Assembly: GCA_026706395.1 (NCBI GenBank)
Contig: JAPOYU010000112.1
Location: 2,290-59,181 of the forward strand
DNA length: 56,892 bases
From: Chloroflexota bacterium
GTDB lineage: Bacteria > Chloroflexota > Anaerolineae > Aggregatilineales > Phototrophicaceae
Direction: 5' to 3'
Shown here: positions 43,717 to 52,674 of the stretch, piece after piece
How the letters are laid out: every line of letters starts with the position of its first letter
Numbering within the stretch: position 1 is the stretch's first letter
Program-made: the position numbers and the translations under genes
Notes under the pieces: model-generated
Told to the model about the DNA's origin: nothing
What the model saw: the letters and a program-made list of their open reading frames with translations, nothing else
The model's database searches: none

Positions 43717-45639
43717 GTGCCTGAGCCATCAATCGAGGCTAGATTAGATCGCTACCTCTTGCAAGTGGAAAAACCCGGGCGCTATGTCGGCGGGGAATAT
43801 AACAGTGTGAGCAAGGACTGGGCGCGGACAGATGTCAAAGTCGCCCTCGCCTTTCCCGATATATACGATTTGGGCATGTCCAATCTGGGCATAATGAACC
43901 TCTACAATCAGGTCAACCTCCAACCGGACATGCTCGCCGAGCGCGTATTCTCGCCCTGGCTGGATATGGAAGCCCTCATGCGCGAACAGGCGATTCCACT
44001 CTACTCGCTGGAATCCAAACGGCCTCTTCGCGACTTCGACCTGATCGGCATCAGCCTGCCATACGAGCAGCTATATACCAACGCCATTAACCTGCTGAAT
44101 CTGGCGGATATGCCAATCCTCAGCCGCGACCGCGACGAACGGTTCCCCCTGGTGATCGCCGGCGGACACGCCTGTTTCAACCCCGAACCGATGGCTGACT
44201 TCATCGATGCCTTCGTCATCGGCGAGGGAGAAGAAATCATCGTTGAGCTTGCCCGCGCCATCGGTATGCTGCGCAGCAAATCACGCCGGGAGCAGCTGCG
44301 CGAAATCGCCAAGATTCAAGGCATGTATGTGCCGCGTTTCTATGACGTGGAGTATCACGACGATGGCGCGATCCGCTCTGTCCAGCCCAATGAGCCGGGT
44401 ATACCCGCGCGCGTGCTGAAACGAATCGTTATCACACTTCCCAAACCCTTCACCAAATTCATCGTGCCCAATATCGACACAGTGCACAACCGCGCGCCGA
44501 TTGAGATCATGCGCGGCTGCACCCGCGGCTGCCGCTTCTGCCATGCCGGCATGGTGACGCGCCCGGTGCGCGAGCGGCCCGTGCCCGAAATCATGGCGGC
44601 GATAGACGAAATCGTACAGTATACCGGTTTCGAAGAAATAAGCCTGCTCAGCCTGTCGTCATCGGACTATGTCTGGGTGAAGGAACTGGCGGAAGAAGTC
44701 AATCGCGTTTATGCCGATGCCGGCCTCAGCCTTAGCTTGCCCAGCCTCCGCATTGAAAGCGCCAGCACCGATCTGCTCGAGAAAATCGGTGGGACGCGCC
44801 GCAGCGGCTTCACCTTCGCGCCCGAAGCCGCCACCGAAAAAATGCGCGACCTGATCAACAAATATGTGCCCGACGACCAGGTCATACAGACCGCGCGCGA
44901 TGTCTACTCTCGCGGTTGGCGCACGATCAAGTTCTATTTCATGATCGGCCACCCGGAAGAGACCCTGGAAGATGTGCAGGCGATAATCGATCTCTGCATC
45001 AGAACATTGCGCGAAGGCACAAAGATCCTCGGCAAAAAAGCTACGCTGAACGTCGGCGTCAGCACCTTTATCCCCAAGCCCCATACGCCCTTCCAATGGG
45101 TTCCGCAAGACACGCGCCCCAGCGTGAATGAAAAGCAGTCACTGCTCAAGCGGCAACTGCGGCGGGGCGGCATGCACTTGCGCTGGAATAACGTCGACGA
45201 TAGCGAGTTTGAAGGCTGGCTCAGCCGTGGCGATCGACGTCTCGGCACTGTCATCCGCCGCGCTTGGGAACTCGGCTGCAAATTTGACGCTTGGCAGGAC
45301 CAGCACAAACACGAATACTGGCTGCAAGCTTTCACCGAGTGCAACCTTGATCCCGACTTTTACAACCATCGCCAACGCGGCCTCGACGAAGTCTTCCCCT
45401 GGGATCACATTGATGTCGGCATCCACAAGAAGTTCTTGCGCGAAGATTACTTGATGAGTTTGGGCGGGGAAACACGCGTCGATTGCCGCGATAAATGCTT
45501 CGCTTGCGGCATCTTGCCCAAGTTCGCCAAAGAACGCTCCACCACTGAAGACATGGCTTGGGAATGCCCGCCGGTCAAGCCCATAAGCGAGCGGCAGCGC
45601 GCGCGTAAGGCCGCAATCCCGCTGAGCGCCATCGGCTAG
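43717..45639 (+). CDS. TIGR03960-type radical SAM protein
   Basis: 640 residues. An N-terminal B12-binding-like domain (about 35-190, VALAFPDIYDLGMSNLGI, VIGEGEE) is followed by a radical SAM barrel with the cluster motif CTRGCRFC (near 268-275). A C-terminal part contains a second Cys group (VDCRDKCFACGILPKF) near 590-605. Together with DUF2344 it forms a widespread pair of unknown reaction, often next to RNase G or ribosomal protein genes; those are not here. GTG start with GGAGAG upstream. The alpha/beta hydrolase begins six bases after it. Confidence 0.9.
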   Translation: MPEPSIEARLDRYLLQVEKPGRYVGGEYNSVSKDWARTDVKVALAFPDIYDLGMSNLGIMNLYNQVNLQPDMLAERVFSPWLDMEALMREQAIPLYSLESKRPLRDFDLIGISLPYEQLYTNAINLLNLADMPILSRDRDERFPLVIAGGHACFNPEPMADFIDAFVIGEGEEIIVELARAIGMLRSKSRREQLREIAKIQGMYVPRFYDVEYHDDGAIRSVQPNEPGIPARVLKRIVITLPKPFTKFIVPNIDTVHNRAPIEIMRGCTRGCRFCHAGMVTRPVRERPVPEIMAAIDEIVQYTGFEEISLLSLSSSDYVWVKELAEEVNRVYADAGLSLSLPSLRIESASTDLLEKIGGTRRSGFTFAPEAATEKMRDLINKYVPDDQVIQTARDVYSRGWRTIKFYFMIGHPEETLEDVQAIIDLCIRTLREGTKILGKKATLNVGVSTFIPKPHTPFQWVPQDTRPSVNEKQSLLKRQLRRGGMHLRWNNVDDSEFEGWLSRGDRRLGTVIRRAWELGCKFDAWQDQHKHEYWLQAFTECNLDPDFYNHRQRGLDEVFPWDHIDVGIHKKFLREDYLMSLGGETRVDCRDKCFACGILPKFAKERSTTEDMAWECPPVKPISERQRARKAAIPLSAIG

Positions 45640-45645
45640 CAACCT

Positions 45646-46425
45646 GTGACCGACAGCTCAACGATCCGCATCAAGGGCATCGACATAAGGCAACGCATCA
45701 TCGGCGACGGTCCACCTGTGCTGATGATTCACGGATGGGGCGCCAATATCGATCTGCTGCAGCCGCTCGCCCTCCCCCTCAGTCGCTTGGGCTACCGCTG
45801 CTATATGCCCGACCTGCCCGGCTTCGGCGCAAGCGCGGATCCGCCAGAGCCCTTCACCATATTCGACTATGCCGACTTCTGCCTCGCCTACATCGATCAT
45901 CACGACTTGCCCACCGTGAACTACTTCGGCCACTCGCTTGGCGGGCGCATCGGCCTTATCCTGGGCGCCGAATACGCCAACCGCCTCGAGAAAATGACGC
46001 TCTCCAACAGCGCTGGCATTAGAGTTGATCCCCCCCTTCACAATCGACTGCGCCTTAGGCTTTATCAAAATATCCGCGACGGCCTCAGCGTCATCGGCGC
46101 AAAGGCGATATCCGATCGCCTTCGCAACATATACAGTCAGCGCTACGGGTCCGCCGACTATCTCAGCGCCAGCCCGGTAATGCAAAAGACGCTCGTCAAT
46201 GTGGTCAATCAAGACTTGCTGGCTTACGCGGAGCGCGTCCCCCTGCCCACCATCCTCATCTGGGGCGACGAAGACCGGGACACCCCACTGTGGATGGGCC
46301 AGAAACTGGAGCGGGCGATTCCAGACGCCGCCCTCATCGTGCATGAATCCGCCGGCCACTACGCTTACCTCGACTTTCCGGAAAAGACCGCGTCGATAAT
46401 GCACGCGCTTTTCGCGGGACAGTGA
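45646..46425 (+). CDS. Alpha/beta hydrolase
   Basis: 259 residues with a complete catalytic triad: Ser97 in GHSLGG, Asp near 212 in WGDEDRDTP and His near 239 in AGHYAYLD. The oxyanion segment is MIHGWGANI. The lid is small and polar; the substrate is unknown (esterase- or C-C hydrolase-like). GTG start, six bases after the radical SAM gene, so probably co-transcribed with it. Confidence 0.9.
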   Translation: MTDSSTIRIKGIDIRQRIIGDGPPVLMIHGWGANIDLLQPLALPLSRLGYRCYMPDLPGFGASADPPEPFTIFDYADFCLAYIDHHDLPTVNYFGHSLGGRIGLILGAEYANRLEKMTLSNSAGIRVDPPLHNRLRLRLYQNIRDGLSVIGAKAISDRLRNIYSQRYGSADYLSASPVMQKTLVNVVNQDLLAYAERVPLPTILIWGDEDRDTPLWMGQKLERAIPDAALIVHESAGHYAYLDFPEKTASIMHALFAGQ

Positions 46426-46432
46426 GATGGTT

Positions 46433-46461
46433 TTGCTGTCAATTTGCATCCGCCCTATAAT
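46433..46461 (+). promoter_or_regulatory. Promoter of the murF-like gene
   Basis: TTGCTG (46433-46438) and a perfect TATAAT (46456-46461), 17-base spacer. The start codon is 30 bases downstream, with AAGGG before it. Confidence 0.75.
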
Positions 46462-46490
46462 GCCAGTGGAACCTGTAAAAGGGTCACGAT

Positions 46491-48125
46491 ATGTTCCATC
46501 TCGTCCTCGTCACAATCTGGCTGATCGGCGCCTGGCTGCGGGTTTACCGCCAGGCACAGTTCTACCAAATTGAAGAATACATGGGCCTGCGCTACCTGCG
46601 CTGGTGCATGGCTGATCGAACTCGTGTCATTCCCTCGCGGCCTCTTCTCGCCTGGCTGCTTGGACTCATCCTTAGCATTATGCTGACCGAAGAAGCGGCG
46701 ATCCAACGTCCGTACATCGTCTTGGGCATCGCGGCGATCGTGGCCGTCATCCCGCCCTCGACAAAGGAAATCAAGAAGTCCTTGGTTCTAACCAATCGCG
46801 TCAAGCGGCTGCTGATTTGCTCGGGACTGGTCGCGCTCGCCGCGATGTCGGCTGCGCAATCATTGCTCGTTTCGCTCCCGCCCTCAAATCACGTGTTCAC
46901 CTTCACGGCCAGCGCCTCAATCGGTTTTGCCTGCTTCCTGCTGGCGCCGCTCTGGCTTGTCCTTGGCAACACCTTGATTCAGCCACTCGAGGCACTAATC
47001 CGCCGCCGCTACTTGAATGAGGCAGCCGTCCTCCTGCGACAGATCAATCCAACGGTTATCGGCATCACCGGCAGCTACGGCAAAACCACTACCAAGTTCT
47101 TCCTCCGCGATATCCTCAGCGTCCGCTACCAAACCTACGCCACGCCCAAAAGCTACAATACCTTGATGGGCATCTCCCTCGCGATCAACCGCGACTTGAA
47201 AGGGGACTACCGCACCGAATACTTCATCAGCGAAATGGGCGCCTACGTCGAAGGCGAGATCGAACGCATCTGCCATTTGACGCCGCCCGATATCGCTATC
47301 GTCACTGAAATCGGCCCGCAACACCTCGAACGCTTCGGCAGCCTGGAAAACATTCAGAACGCGAAATACGAATTAATCCGGAACCTGCCGCCCGATGGCG
47401 CCGCCGTCTTCAACTGGGATAATCCCTACATCCGAAACATGGCCGACCAAGGTTACCCGGCCACTCGACTGATGGTCAGTCGAGAAGTCTCTGCCGAGAA
47501 AGCAAAAGCGCATGGCCTAACCTGGGTCGCCAGCGATATCGAAACAAGCCTCGCCGGCATATCCTTCTCCGCTATCCACATCGAAACCGGTGAAATCAAA
47601 CGTATTACCGCTGATATCGTCGGCGAGCACAACGTCACCAATCTTCTTCTTTGCATCGCCCTCGCCCGCCACGAAGGCATACCCTTGAGCGATATCGCCC
47701 TGCGCATCCGCAGCCTGCGCCCCGCCGAAAGCCGACTTGTGCCCGAAACGACCGCCGCCGGCATCACCATAATCAACGATGCCTACAGCGCCAATCCAGC
47801 CGGTGTAGTCAGCGCGCTTACGCTGCTGGGCATGTACGAAACCGGTCGCCGCCTGCTGATCACTCCCGGCATGATCGAACTCGGCGAATTGCATGAAAGC
47901 GAAAATGGAAAACTGGGGCTGCTGGCGGCCGAGTACGCCACCGACATCATCCTCATTGGACAGTCGCAAACTGCGCCGATTCTCCGCGCCATACAATCCA
48001 CCAGCTTCGACCAAGCCCGCCTCCAAGTCGTCGACACGCTGCAAGAAGCGGTGAGTTGGTATCAGCGCAACCTCCAGGCCGGCGACGCCGTCCTCTTCCT
48101 CAACGACCTGCCAGACACCTACTGA
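46491..48125 (+). CDS. murF: MurF-type Mur ligase with N-terminal membrane domain
   Basis: 544 residues. MurF adds D-Ala-D-Ala to the UDP-MurNAc tripeptide. The first 165 residues hold about five hydrophobic helices (around 3-17, 51-66, 74-90, 107-126, 137-160), absent from ordinary cytosolic MurF, which is about 450 residues. The ligase part begins near 185 with the P-loop GITGSYGKTTTK (191-202) and contains ISEMGAYVEGEIERI, the Mur ligase middle domain, and DAYSANPAGVVSAL of the C-terminal domain. The next gene is ddl, which makes the dipeptide it uses, supporting MurF over other Mur ligases. A cell-wall ligase bound to the membrane is notable. Confidence 0.85.
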   Translation: MFHLVLVTIWLIGAWLRVYRQAQFYQIEEYMGLRYLRWCMADRTRVIPSRPLLAWLLGLILSIMLTEEAAIQRPYIVLGIAAIVAVIPPSTKEIKKSLVLTNRVKRLLICSGLVALAAMSAAQSLLVSLPPSNHVFTFTASASIGFACFLLAPLWLVLGNTLIQPLEALIRRRYLNEAAVLLRQINPTVIGITGSYGKTTTKFFLRDILSVRYQTYATPKSYNTLMGISLAINRDLKGDYRTEYFISEMGAYVEGEIERICHLTPPDIAIVTEIGPQHLERFGSLENIQNAKYELIRNLPPDGAAVFNWDNPYIRNMADQGYPATRLMVSREVSAEKAKAHGLTWVASDIETSLAGISFSAIHIETGEIKRITADIVGEHNVTNLLLCIALARHEGIPLSDIALRIRSLRPAESRLVPETTAAGITIINDAYSANPAGVVSALTLLGMYETGRRLLITPGMIELGELHESENGKLGLLAAEYATDIILIGQSQTAPILRAIQSTSFDQARLQVVDTLQEAVSWYQRNLQAGDAVLFLNDLPDTY

Positions 48126-48148
48126 GGCGACCATGGACCACGCCAGAA

Positions 48149-48179
48149 TTGACATGCGCGCAGTTTACGCGCATAGTAC
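48149..48179 (+). promoter_or_regulatory. Promoter with palindrome in the spacer, upstream of ddl
   Basis: TTGACA (48149-48154) is followed by the inverted repeat TGCGCG-N7-CGCGCA (48155-48173), then TAGTAC (48174-48179). The palindrome fills the 19-base spacer exactly. A spacer of 19 is long; this plus the palindrome suggests an operator or a regulator that re-aligns the boxes. Confidence 0.45.
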
Positions 48180-48212
48180 GCGAAATTCCAAACCGCTCGC
48201 GAGGATCCCAAC

Positions 48213-49406
48213 ATGAGCGCTCGTCGCCGCAAATCGGTCGCCGTCATCTTCGGCGGCCGCAGCGTCGAACATGATGTCTCCATCGTCACCGGACACCAGA
48301 TCATGGGCGCCTTTCCCGCCGGCAAGGCAGAGATTGTGCCGGTCTTCATCACGCGCGACGGACGCTGGTTCACTGGCGAACCGCTGCGAAACCTGCGGAA
48401 CTTCCAGGACGGCGATCTCGACCGTCGCGACGATGTGATTCCCTGCCTGCTATCACCCGACAGACGACACCACGGTCTGATCCTCAACCCGCTCGCCGGT
48501 CGCTTCAGCAAAAGCCAAGTCAAACGAATCGATGTGGCGTTTCCCGCCTTGCATGGCTCGCATGGCGAGGACGGGAGCCTCCAGGGACTTCTGGAATTGG
48601 CGGACATCCCCTACGTAGGCTGCGCCACTCTGGGTTCAGCCCTGACCAACGACAAAGTCATGACAAAAATGATACTTCGTCAGGCCGGCCTGCCCGTTCT
48701 GGACGACTATGCCTTCTCCCGCGATCAGTGGCTGCAAGACCCTGACGCCACCATCGCGGAAATCGGCCGCAGATTTGACTTTCCCCTGTTCATAAAGCCC
48801 GCCACCTTGGGCTCCAGCATAGGCATCGGCCGCGCCGATACGCCCGATCTCTTGCGCGCCAGCATCGATATCGCCGCCAACTTCGACCGCCGCATCCTCG
48901 TCGAACCGGCGATCATCGGCGGCATCGAAATCAACTGCTCCGTGATCGGATATGGCGACAGCTACAAAGCATCCACGCTTGAGCAGCCGCTGTCCTGGGA
49001 CGAGTTCCTCTCCTACGAAGACAAATACCTCCGCGGCAGCGAAGGCATGAAAAGCGCCGAGCGGCTGATCCCGGCGCCAATCAGCCCCGAGCTAACCGAA
49101 GGAATCAAGCAGACAAGCGTCAGCGCCTTCAAAGCCGTTGACGGGCGCGGCATCGCCCGCATTGACTACCTCGCGCGCCCGGAGAACGACGAATTTTATC
49201 TCAACGAGATCAATACGATGCCCGGCTCCCTCGCCTTTTATCTTTGGCGGGAAGACGGCTATTCTCGCTCGGATCTCGTCGAGGAACTTGTGGAGCTCGC
49301 CATGGATGCGCACGCCGTCAAGCGCCGCAATATCTACGATTATCAGACGAACTTGGTCGAACTCGCCAGTCAGCGCGGCGTCAAAGGCGGCAAAGGCAAA
49401 AGCTAG
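48213..49406 (+). CDS. ddl: D-alanine--D-alanine ligase
   Basis: 397 residues, longer than the usual 310-370. ATP-grasp ligase joining two D-alanines for peptidoglycan. It opens VAVIFGGRSVEHDVSIVTG, the Ddl signature; later motifs are FPALHGSHGEDGSLQGLLEL, FIKPATLGSSIGIG and FYLNEINTMPGS. The omega-loop has SYEDKYLRG with Tyr, as in D-Ala-D-Ala enzymes and unlike the VanA group, so a depsipeptide product is not expected. GAGGA lies before the ATG. It follows murF. Confidence 0.94.
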   Translation: MSARRRKSVAVIFGGRSVEHDVSIVTGHQIMGAFPAGKAEIVPVFITRDGRWFTGEPLRNLRNFQDGDLDRRDDVIPCLLSPDRRHHGLILNPLAGRFSKSQVKRIDVAFPALHGSHGEDGSLQGLLELADIPYVGCATLGSALTNDKVMTKMILRQAGLPVLDDYAFSRDQWLQDPDATIAEIGRRFDFPLFIKPATLGSSIGIGRADTPDLLRASIDIAANFDRRILVEPAIIGGIEINCSVIGYGDSYKASTLEQPLSWDEFLSYEDKYLRGSEGMKSAERLIPAPISPELTEGIKQTSVSAFKAVDGRGIARIDYLARPENDEFYLNEINTMPGSLAFYLWREDGYSRSDLVEELVELAMDAHAVKRRNIYDYQTNLVELASQRGVKGGKGKS

Positions 49407-49503
49407 CTCAGGCGGCTTGCAAAGCGGCGATTCCAGCCTGTCTGCCATGTTCGCGACGGCCGAATGCGCCAGCCCCGTCTCGTTGCGGCAGAACGCCTAT
49501 GTT

Positions 49504-51252
49504 ATGATTACGGCGGATGCCTTGCCGGGGGCCATGGTGAATTGTCCCCCTGTCAACGCAGTTTTTGTAGTTGGGAATAGGACAGGTAATCCGCTTTGCC
49601 GGATTCGCCTGCAACCAAATACTACCGTGCCTTACACATCAAACAGCCCGAGACCGCCCCGCCCATCCGATGTCAGCCGTTCTATCCTGGGTGGCGCGCC
49701 TCTCCCGCCGATCCCCGAGCGCATATTGGATGGCATTCCCGGTTTCCTCGCCTGGCTGGCCCTCCTTGTATCCATCGCCAGCGCGGTCGCCTTTCCCTTG
49801 ACCTTGATGCTCACCGCCGCCTTGATCGCCACCTATTCCGCGTTTCGCTTTTTCCTCGCCGGAATAGCCAACGGCATGGGCATGCGCCGGATCAAGCAGT
49901 GGGAATCCATCGACTGGCACAAGAAATATCTTGATGACAAATCCCCGGCCTCCCTGGAATGGGACAGCGTTCATCACCTGGTTATCATCCCGAACTACAA
50001 CGAATCGATGAAGATACTCTGCCGAACGCTCGATCAACTCAGTTTGCAGCAGAATGCGAAGACCCAGATTTCCGTACTGCTGGCGATGGAAGCTGCCGAG
50101 CCCCAGAGCTACCAAAAGGCGCAGAGCTTGCACCGGCAATATGCCGACAACTTCGCCAACGTGTACTTCACCGTACACCCTCGCGGACTCATTGGCGAAA
50201 TGCAATGCAAGTCCGCCAACCTCTCCTGGGCCGTAAACCGCTTCCTGGAAAATGTCGTCGACGAATTCGCTTTTAACACCGATAACGTCGTCCTCACCAC
50301 GATGGACGCCGATACCCGCTGGCACGAGAACCACTTTGCCGCCTTGACCTATCACTTCGCCACTAACGAAGACCGCCACCGCACCTTCTGGCAGGCGCCC
50401 ATCCGCTATCACGGCAATATCTGGCAGGTCAATCCGCTCATGCGCATCATCAACACCTACGCCACCGCCTTTGAATTGGCCTATCTGGCGGCGCCTTGGT
50501 GGATGGCCATGCCCATGTCCTCATATTCGCTCAGCCTCAAACTCCTTGAGCAGAGCGGCAATTGGGATACCGATGTCATCGCCGATGAGTGGCACATGCT
50601 CATAAAGGCCTATTTCGCCACCGGCGGCCAGGTGTCGATCCAGCACATCTTCCTGCCCTTCCTGGCGGATTCAACAACCGGCTCCAATATCCTTCAGTCG
50701 ATTAAGAACCGCTACAGCCAAACGCTAAGGCACGCCTGGGGCAGCAAGGAAGTCGGCTATATGCTCGCCAAACTCATCGAGAATCCGCATGTGCTCTCCC
50801 TAAACTCGCTGAAGCTTCTGCTGCGCATTGCCCATGATATTCTGCTGGCGGGCGCCGGCTGGATTATCTTGACCGTCGGCTCGCAGCTGCCCGTCTTCTT
50901 CCACCCCGATATCGCGCCGGTGAAAGTCGACCGGTTCATGGCTTCCAGCGATAAGCTCACCCACATCGTTGAAGGCCTTGCCGCCAGCAACCCCGCCTGG
51001 ATACTCTTGACCGTCTCCGGCTTGCTTATGCTGATTCTCGTCGTCGTGTTTCAAGTCCAGGATTATCGCATTCGTCCGCCGCGCATCGCGCCATATACCT
51101 TCGCGGAATCCATCTTGGAGCTCCTTAGCATTCCCTTCATGATCGCCCTGACCCTTCTCGTCGTCGCGCTGCCGACGCTCGTCGCCCAAACGCGCTTGCT
51201 CCTTGGCATCCCGCTGCAATTCATCGTCACCGACAAATCAGCCGACCGCTGA
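49504..51252 (+). CDS. Membrane glycosyltransferase-2-like protein
   Basis: About 580 residues. Two N-terminal hydrophobic segments (FLAWLALLVSIASAVAFPLT and the next) precede a GT-A-like domain with HHLVIIPNYNESMKILCRTL, the acidic metal motif TTMDADTRWHENHF and a later VIADEWHMLIKAYF. Three or four more membrane helices end the chain. This is the layout of processive or lipid-linked GT2 enzymes. The sugar and acceptor are unknown. The start is unsure: ATG 49504 lies in AT-rich, promoter-like DNA (TATGTTATGATT), so ATG 49534 or GTG 49627 may be used. The open frame upstream of 49504 runs inside ddl and is not coding. Confidence 0.78.
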   Translation: MITADALPGAMVNCPPVNAVFVVGNRTGNPLCRIRLQPNTTVPYTSNSPRPPRPSDVSRSILGGAPLPPIPERILDGIPGFLAWLALLVSIASAVAFPLTLMLTAALIATYSAFRFFLAGIANGMGMRRIKQWESIDWHKKYLDDKSPASLEWDSVHHLVIIPNYNESMKILCRTLDQLSLQQNAKTQISVLLAMEAAEPQSYQKAQSLHRQYADNFANVYFTVHPRGLIGEMQCKSANLSWAVNRFLENVVDEFAFNTDNVVLTTMDADTRWHENHFAALTYHFATNEDRHRTFWQAPIRYHGNIWQVNPLMRIINTYATAFELAYLAAPWWMAMPMSSYSLSLKLLEQSGNWDTDVIADEWHMLIKAYFATGGQVSIQHIFLPFLADSTTGSNILQSIKNRYSQTLRHAWGSKEVGYMLAKLIENPHVLSLNSLKLLLRIAHDILLAGAGWIILTVGSQLPVFFHPDIAPVKVDRFMASSDKLTHIVEGLAASNPAWILLTVSGLLMLILVVVFQVQDYRIRPPRIAPYTFAESILELLSIPFMIALTLLVVALPTLVAQTRLLLGIPLQFIVTDKSADR

Positions 51253-51268
51253 TACGATTAGGTGCAGC

Positions 51269-52237
51269 ATGCTGATCCCCTTCCCCGACATTCTGGCCGC
51301 CGCCGACCGAATCGCAACGCTGTCGCCGCCGACGCCTCTCATCCGCTCCGAATACTTCAGCCGAAAACTCGACGCCGACATCTTCCTCAAGCTGGAGATT
51401 CTTAATCCAACGCGCTCCTTCAAGACGCGCGGCGCCGCCAATGCCATGCTCCAGCTACCCAAAGAGCAGCGCGACATCGGCGTGGTCACCGCCTCAGGCG
51501 GCAATCACGGCCTTGGCCTGGCATACGCCGCCCAAATGCTGGATATCCCCGCGCGCATCTATCTTCCCGAAACTACGCCTCGGTCGAAAGTCGAGGACTT
51601 CGCTTGCTTCGACGCTGAAACGATTCTGACCGGCGTCAACTGGGACCAGTCAAATCAGAGCGCGCTAGCCGCAGCAAATAACGACGGTCTGTCCTACATC
51701 CATCCTTTCGACGATGTCGCTGTCATGGCCGGCCAAGGGGCAATCGGCCTGGAGCTTGCGCAAGACTTGCCGGAGATTGACGCCGTAGTCGCTTCAATTG
51801 GCGGCGGCGGTTTGATCGCCGGCATTACATCGGCGCTCGCCGTTCTTTCGCCCGCGTCCCGCATCTATGGCGTCGAAACCATCGGCGCCGACTCGATGAC
51901 GCAAAGCTTTCACAACGGGCAAATCACAACCTTGCCGGCCATTACATCCATCGCCAATACGCTCGGCGCGCGCGCTCCGGGCGAGAGACATTTCGAAATC
52001 ATGCGGAATTACGCCAGCGATGTCCTGGCCGTCTCCGATGCCCAGGCGGTCGCCGCGCTATTGGACATTCTCGACAATGAAAAACTCCTGGTCGAGCCGG
52101 CTATGTCTTGCAGTCTGGCCGCGCTGACTACCGGCCAAATACCTGTGGCGCCGGGTGAAAACATCGTCGTCATCGTCTGCGGCGGCAACGTGACGCTGGG
52201 CGATGTTCACAAGTGGCGGCAGCGCTTTGGCGTCTAA
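51269..52237 (+). CDS. PLP-dependent threonine/serine dehydratase or racemase family protein
   Basis: About 322 residues, fold type II PLP enzyme. The cofactor lysine lies in TRSFKTRGAANAM, the phosphate/substrate loop in TASGGNHGLGLAYAA, and the Gly-rich PLP-phosphate site in ASIGGGGLIAGI. There is no C-terminal ACT regulatory domain, so it resembles catabolic threonine dehydratase, serine racemase or hydroxy-aspartate dehydratase rather than biosynthetic IlvA; these cannot be separated by eye. ATG 51269 begins 17 bases after the glycosyltransferase stop. Confidence 0.88.
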   Translation: MLIPFPDILAAADRIATLSPPTPLIRSEYFSRKLDADIFLKLEILNPTRSFKTRGAANAMLQLPKEQRDIGVVTASGGNHGLGLAYAAQMLDIPARIYLPETTPRSKVEDFACFDAETILTGVNWDQSNQSALAAANNDGLSYIHPFDDVAVMAGQGAIGLELAQDLPEIDAVVASIGGGGLIAGITSALAVLSPASRIYGVETIGADSMTQSFHNGQITTLPAITSIANTLGARAPGERHFEIMRNYASDVLAVSDAQAVAALLDILDNEKLLVEPAMSCSLAALTTGQIPVAPGENIVVIVCGGNVTLGDVHKWRQRFGV

Positions 52238-52239
52238 TG

Positions 52240-52330
52240 TTTGAATTTCCCAATACGAGAACATTTGGTCGCCCATTCGAATCCATCCTCTGCTACGCTA
52301 ACCTCAGCGAACGTCATATTCCGCATCGCC
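52240..52330 (+). promoter_or_regulatory. LexA-like, promoter-like repeated element (copy B)
   Basis: A 31-base core (52240-52270) matches copy A at 15235-15265 at 28 of 31 positions; similarity continues more weakly to about 52330. Here the palindrome is imperfect (GAACATTTGGTC, 52259-52270). TTGAAT (52241-52246) stands 17 bases before TTTGGT. It begins three bases after the stop of the preceding gene. Several short frames cross the 52238-52674 gap, but none has a start or protein-like sequence I can support. Confidence 0.45.
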
Positions 52331-52513
52331 AAGCTATCGGATTTGGAACCATGTCCGACACTAATGAATTTAAATTTACTAGAATTCCGCCATCTTCCTT
52401 ACACAGCTTCAATCCAATCCAACACGGTATATTGGCAGAAAAAACTTTTCCGCGCGCAAACGCAAACGACTGCCCAATTTCGCCTGTAACCCGCGCCCAC
52501 GCTAGCCTAGAGC

Positions 52514-52555
52514 ATTGGCGCAAACACGGATACTCATTGCCGAATTTGCGCCAAT
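52514..52555. repeat. Perfect 11-bp inverted repeat, 20-base loop
   Basis: ATTGGCGCAAA (52514-52524) and TTTGCGCCAAT (52545-52555). It lies 120 bases before the RluB-type gene and is followed by two more GCCAA words at about 10-13-base steps. No T-tract follows, so it is not a clear terminator; a protein-binding site or a structured leader is possible. Confidence 0.6.
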
Positions 52556-52674
52556 CTGTGCCAATAACTCTGCCAAGCCCTCAATTCCGCTGATTGCGCC
52601 AGCCGAGAGAGTTTGATATTTTGAGTGAGAGCCGCCGCGAAAGCAATGCGGCTCCAAAGCCGAAAGGACAGACC

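Noticed and set aside
49138..49503. N-terminal extension of the glycosyltransferase frame inside ddl
   Set aside because: It is a shadow frame of ddl, whose own frame carries all conserved motifs.
52213..52593. Plus-strand ORFs in the gap before rluB
   Set aside because: They start inside the previous gene or in the repeated element and are low-complexity and unlike the codon use of neighbours.
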